From JAVBNJ01 sp031551625 (GTDB lineage: Bacteria > Bacteroidota > Bacteroidia > Bacteroidales > UBA932): a DNA stretch of 5,906 bases. Both the position numbers and the translations under genes were made by a program. Shown in pieces: positions 5,325-5,906 of this stretch. Within the stretch, counting starts at the first letter, position 1; the number at the start of each line of letters is the position of its first letter. The notes under the pieces are model-generated. The model saw only the letters and a list, made by a program, of their open reading frames with translations. It searched no databases and had not been told where the DNA came from. Location: contig JAVBNJ010000084.1 of assembly GCA_031551625.1 (NCBI GenBank), forward strand, positions 1 to 5,906, in the 5' to 3' direction.

Positions 5325-5335
5325 AAGTTAGCCCT

Positions 5336-5881
5336 ATGGAAGAACAACAGAAACATACGACAGACGATGCTCAACAACCGCTTGGCAACAACGCCAGCGA
5401 ACAAGAATTTTTGGAGCAAAATGACAAAACGGCGAACTGCGAATCTTCGTTAGAAGAAAAATTGACAGAAGCCAATGACAAATATCTGCGCCTGGTAGCT
5501 GAGTTCGACAATTTCCGCAAGCGCACTGCCCGCGAACGGCTCACTTTGCTCCTCACGGCCAACGAAGAAGTACTTTCCGGCCTACTGCCTATTCTCGATG
5601 ATTTTGAACGCGCGCTGGAAGCCATGCAGGGAGCTGCTTTTAGCGAACCATCATTGATAGAAGGCGTAAAACTAATTTACGAAAAACTTTTTGCCTACCT
5701 GCAGGGACGCGGACTAAAACTTATTGATGCACGCGGCAAAGACCTTGATACCGATTTCCACGAAGCCGTAGGTAAAATGCCCGCTCCCAACCAAAAAGGT
5801 AAAGTGGTAGAGGTTGTACAAAACGGCTATACGCTTAACGACAAAGTCATCCGCTACGCCAAAGTAATAGTGGGAGAATAA
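5336..5881 (+). CDS. grpE: Nucleotide exchange factor GrpE (DnaK cochaperone)
   Basis: GrpE is a cytoplasmic dimer that releases ADP from DnaK so that the chaperone can cycle. Numbered from the ATG at 5336, this is a 181-residue protein. An acidic, disordered N-terminal tail (1-35) leads into the long coiled-coil helix (about 36-75, with KYLRLVAEFDNFRKRTARER at 49-68). The family motif LPILDDFERAL follows (84-94), then helices to about 125 and the C-terminal beta domain with DTDFHEAVGKMP (138-149) and VVQNGYTLNDKVIRYAKVIV (160-179). The usual RPA near the end is RYA here. A GTG at 5303 would add eleven residues unlike the family, so the ATG is chosen. In Bacteroidota, dnaJ often follows grpE; it would lie beyond the right edge. 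Confidence 0.96.
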   Translation: MEEQQKHTTDDAQQPLGNNASEQEFLEQNDKTANCESSLEEKLTEANDKYLRLVAEFDNFRKRTARERLTLLLTANEEVLSGLLPILDDFERALEAMQGAAFSEPSLIEGVKLIYEKLFAYLQGRGLKLIDARGKDLDTDFHEAVGKMPAPNQKGKVVEVVQNGYTLNDKVIRYAKVIVGE

Positions 5882-5906
5882 AGAAGAATTAACAATTTGA
5901 TAATTG
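5882..5906. other. A/T-rich start of the intergenic region after grpE
   Basis: These 25 bases after the grpE stop contain the short inverted repeat CAATT-TGAT-AATTG (5893-5906) and are cut by the window edge. They may begin a low-complexity A/T repeat. No start codon with a convincing gene is visible. Confidence 0.3.

Noticed and set aside
5303..5335. GTG start extending grpE by eleven residues
   Set aside because: The extra residues do not resemble GrpE, and the ATG at 5336 begins the expected acidic tail.

Overview
The window looks like chromosomal DNA of a Bacteroidota species, most likely a Bacteroidales-type organism. The evidence is a protein with a type IX secretion C-terminal sorting signal, promoters of the Bacteroidota form TTTG-N19-TAnnTTTG, a 63-residue bS21 with a perfect Shine-Dalgarno upstream although the other genes have none obvious, a futalosine-pathway menaquinone gene, and AAATTAG-type heptamer repeats between genes. 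Genus and species cannot be fixed from this sequence.

Layout. Positions 1-3233 hold four minus-strand genes that read as one transcription unit, in transcription order: mqnA (chorismate dehydratase), an 84-bp gap filled by two facing heptamer-repeat arrays, a CorA-family divalent-metal channel, a membrane-anchored polysaccharide-deacetylase-like protein that has lost its catalytic motifs, and the N-terminal part of the 23S rRNA methyltransferase RlmD, which runs off the left edge. The last three genes are joined by 1-bp (TAATG) and 4-bp (ATGA) overlaps, so translational coupling is likely. Their functions are not obviously related.

Positions 3234-3319 are a compact divergent control region. 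The mqnA and rpsU promoters overlap here, the mqnA transcript is predicted to be almost leaderless, and the rpsU leader carries a 10-nt perfect Shine-Dalgarno that can pair with CTCC just before the start codon. rpsU (bS21) ends in a strong symmetric terminator.

Positions 3575-4092 hold a 518-bp remnant of an IS3-family insertion sequence. It has good terminal inverted repeats, but its interior is deleted so that the OrfA helix-turn-helix is fused to the C-terminal end of OrfB, and an upstream frameshift separates the original OrfA start. It lies between rpsU and a convergent gene for a secreted type IX cargo protein (4103-5155) that has its own well-formed promoter. At the right, grpE (5336-5881) is complete and reads out of the window.

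No CRISPR array, tRNA, rRNA or convincing new multi-gene system is present. The most interesting points are the rpsU leader with its probable bS21 autoregulation, the overlapping divergent promoters with a near-leaderless mqnA, the inactive deacetylase fold kept in a tight operon, and the collapsed IS element.
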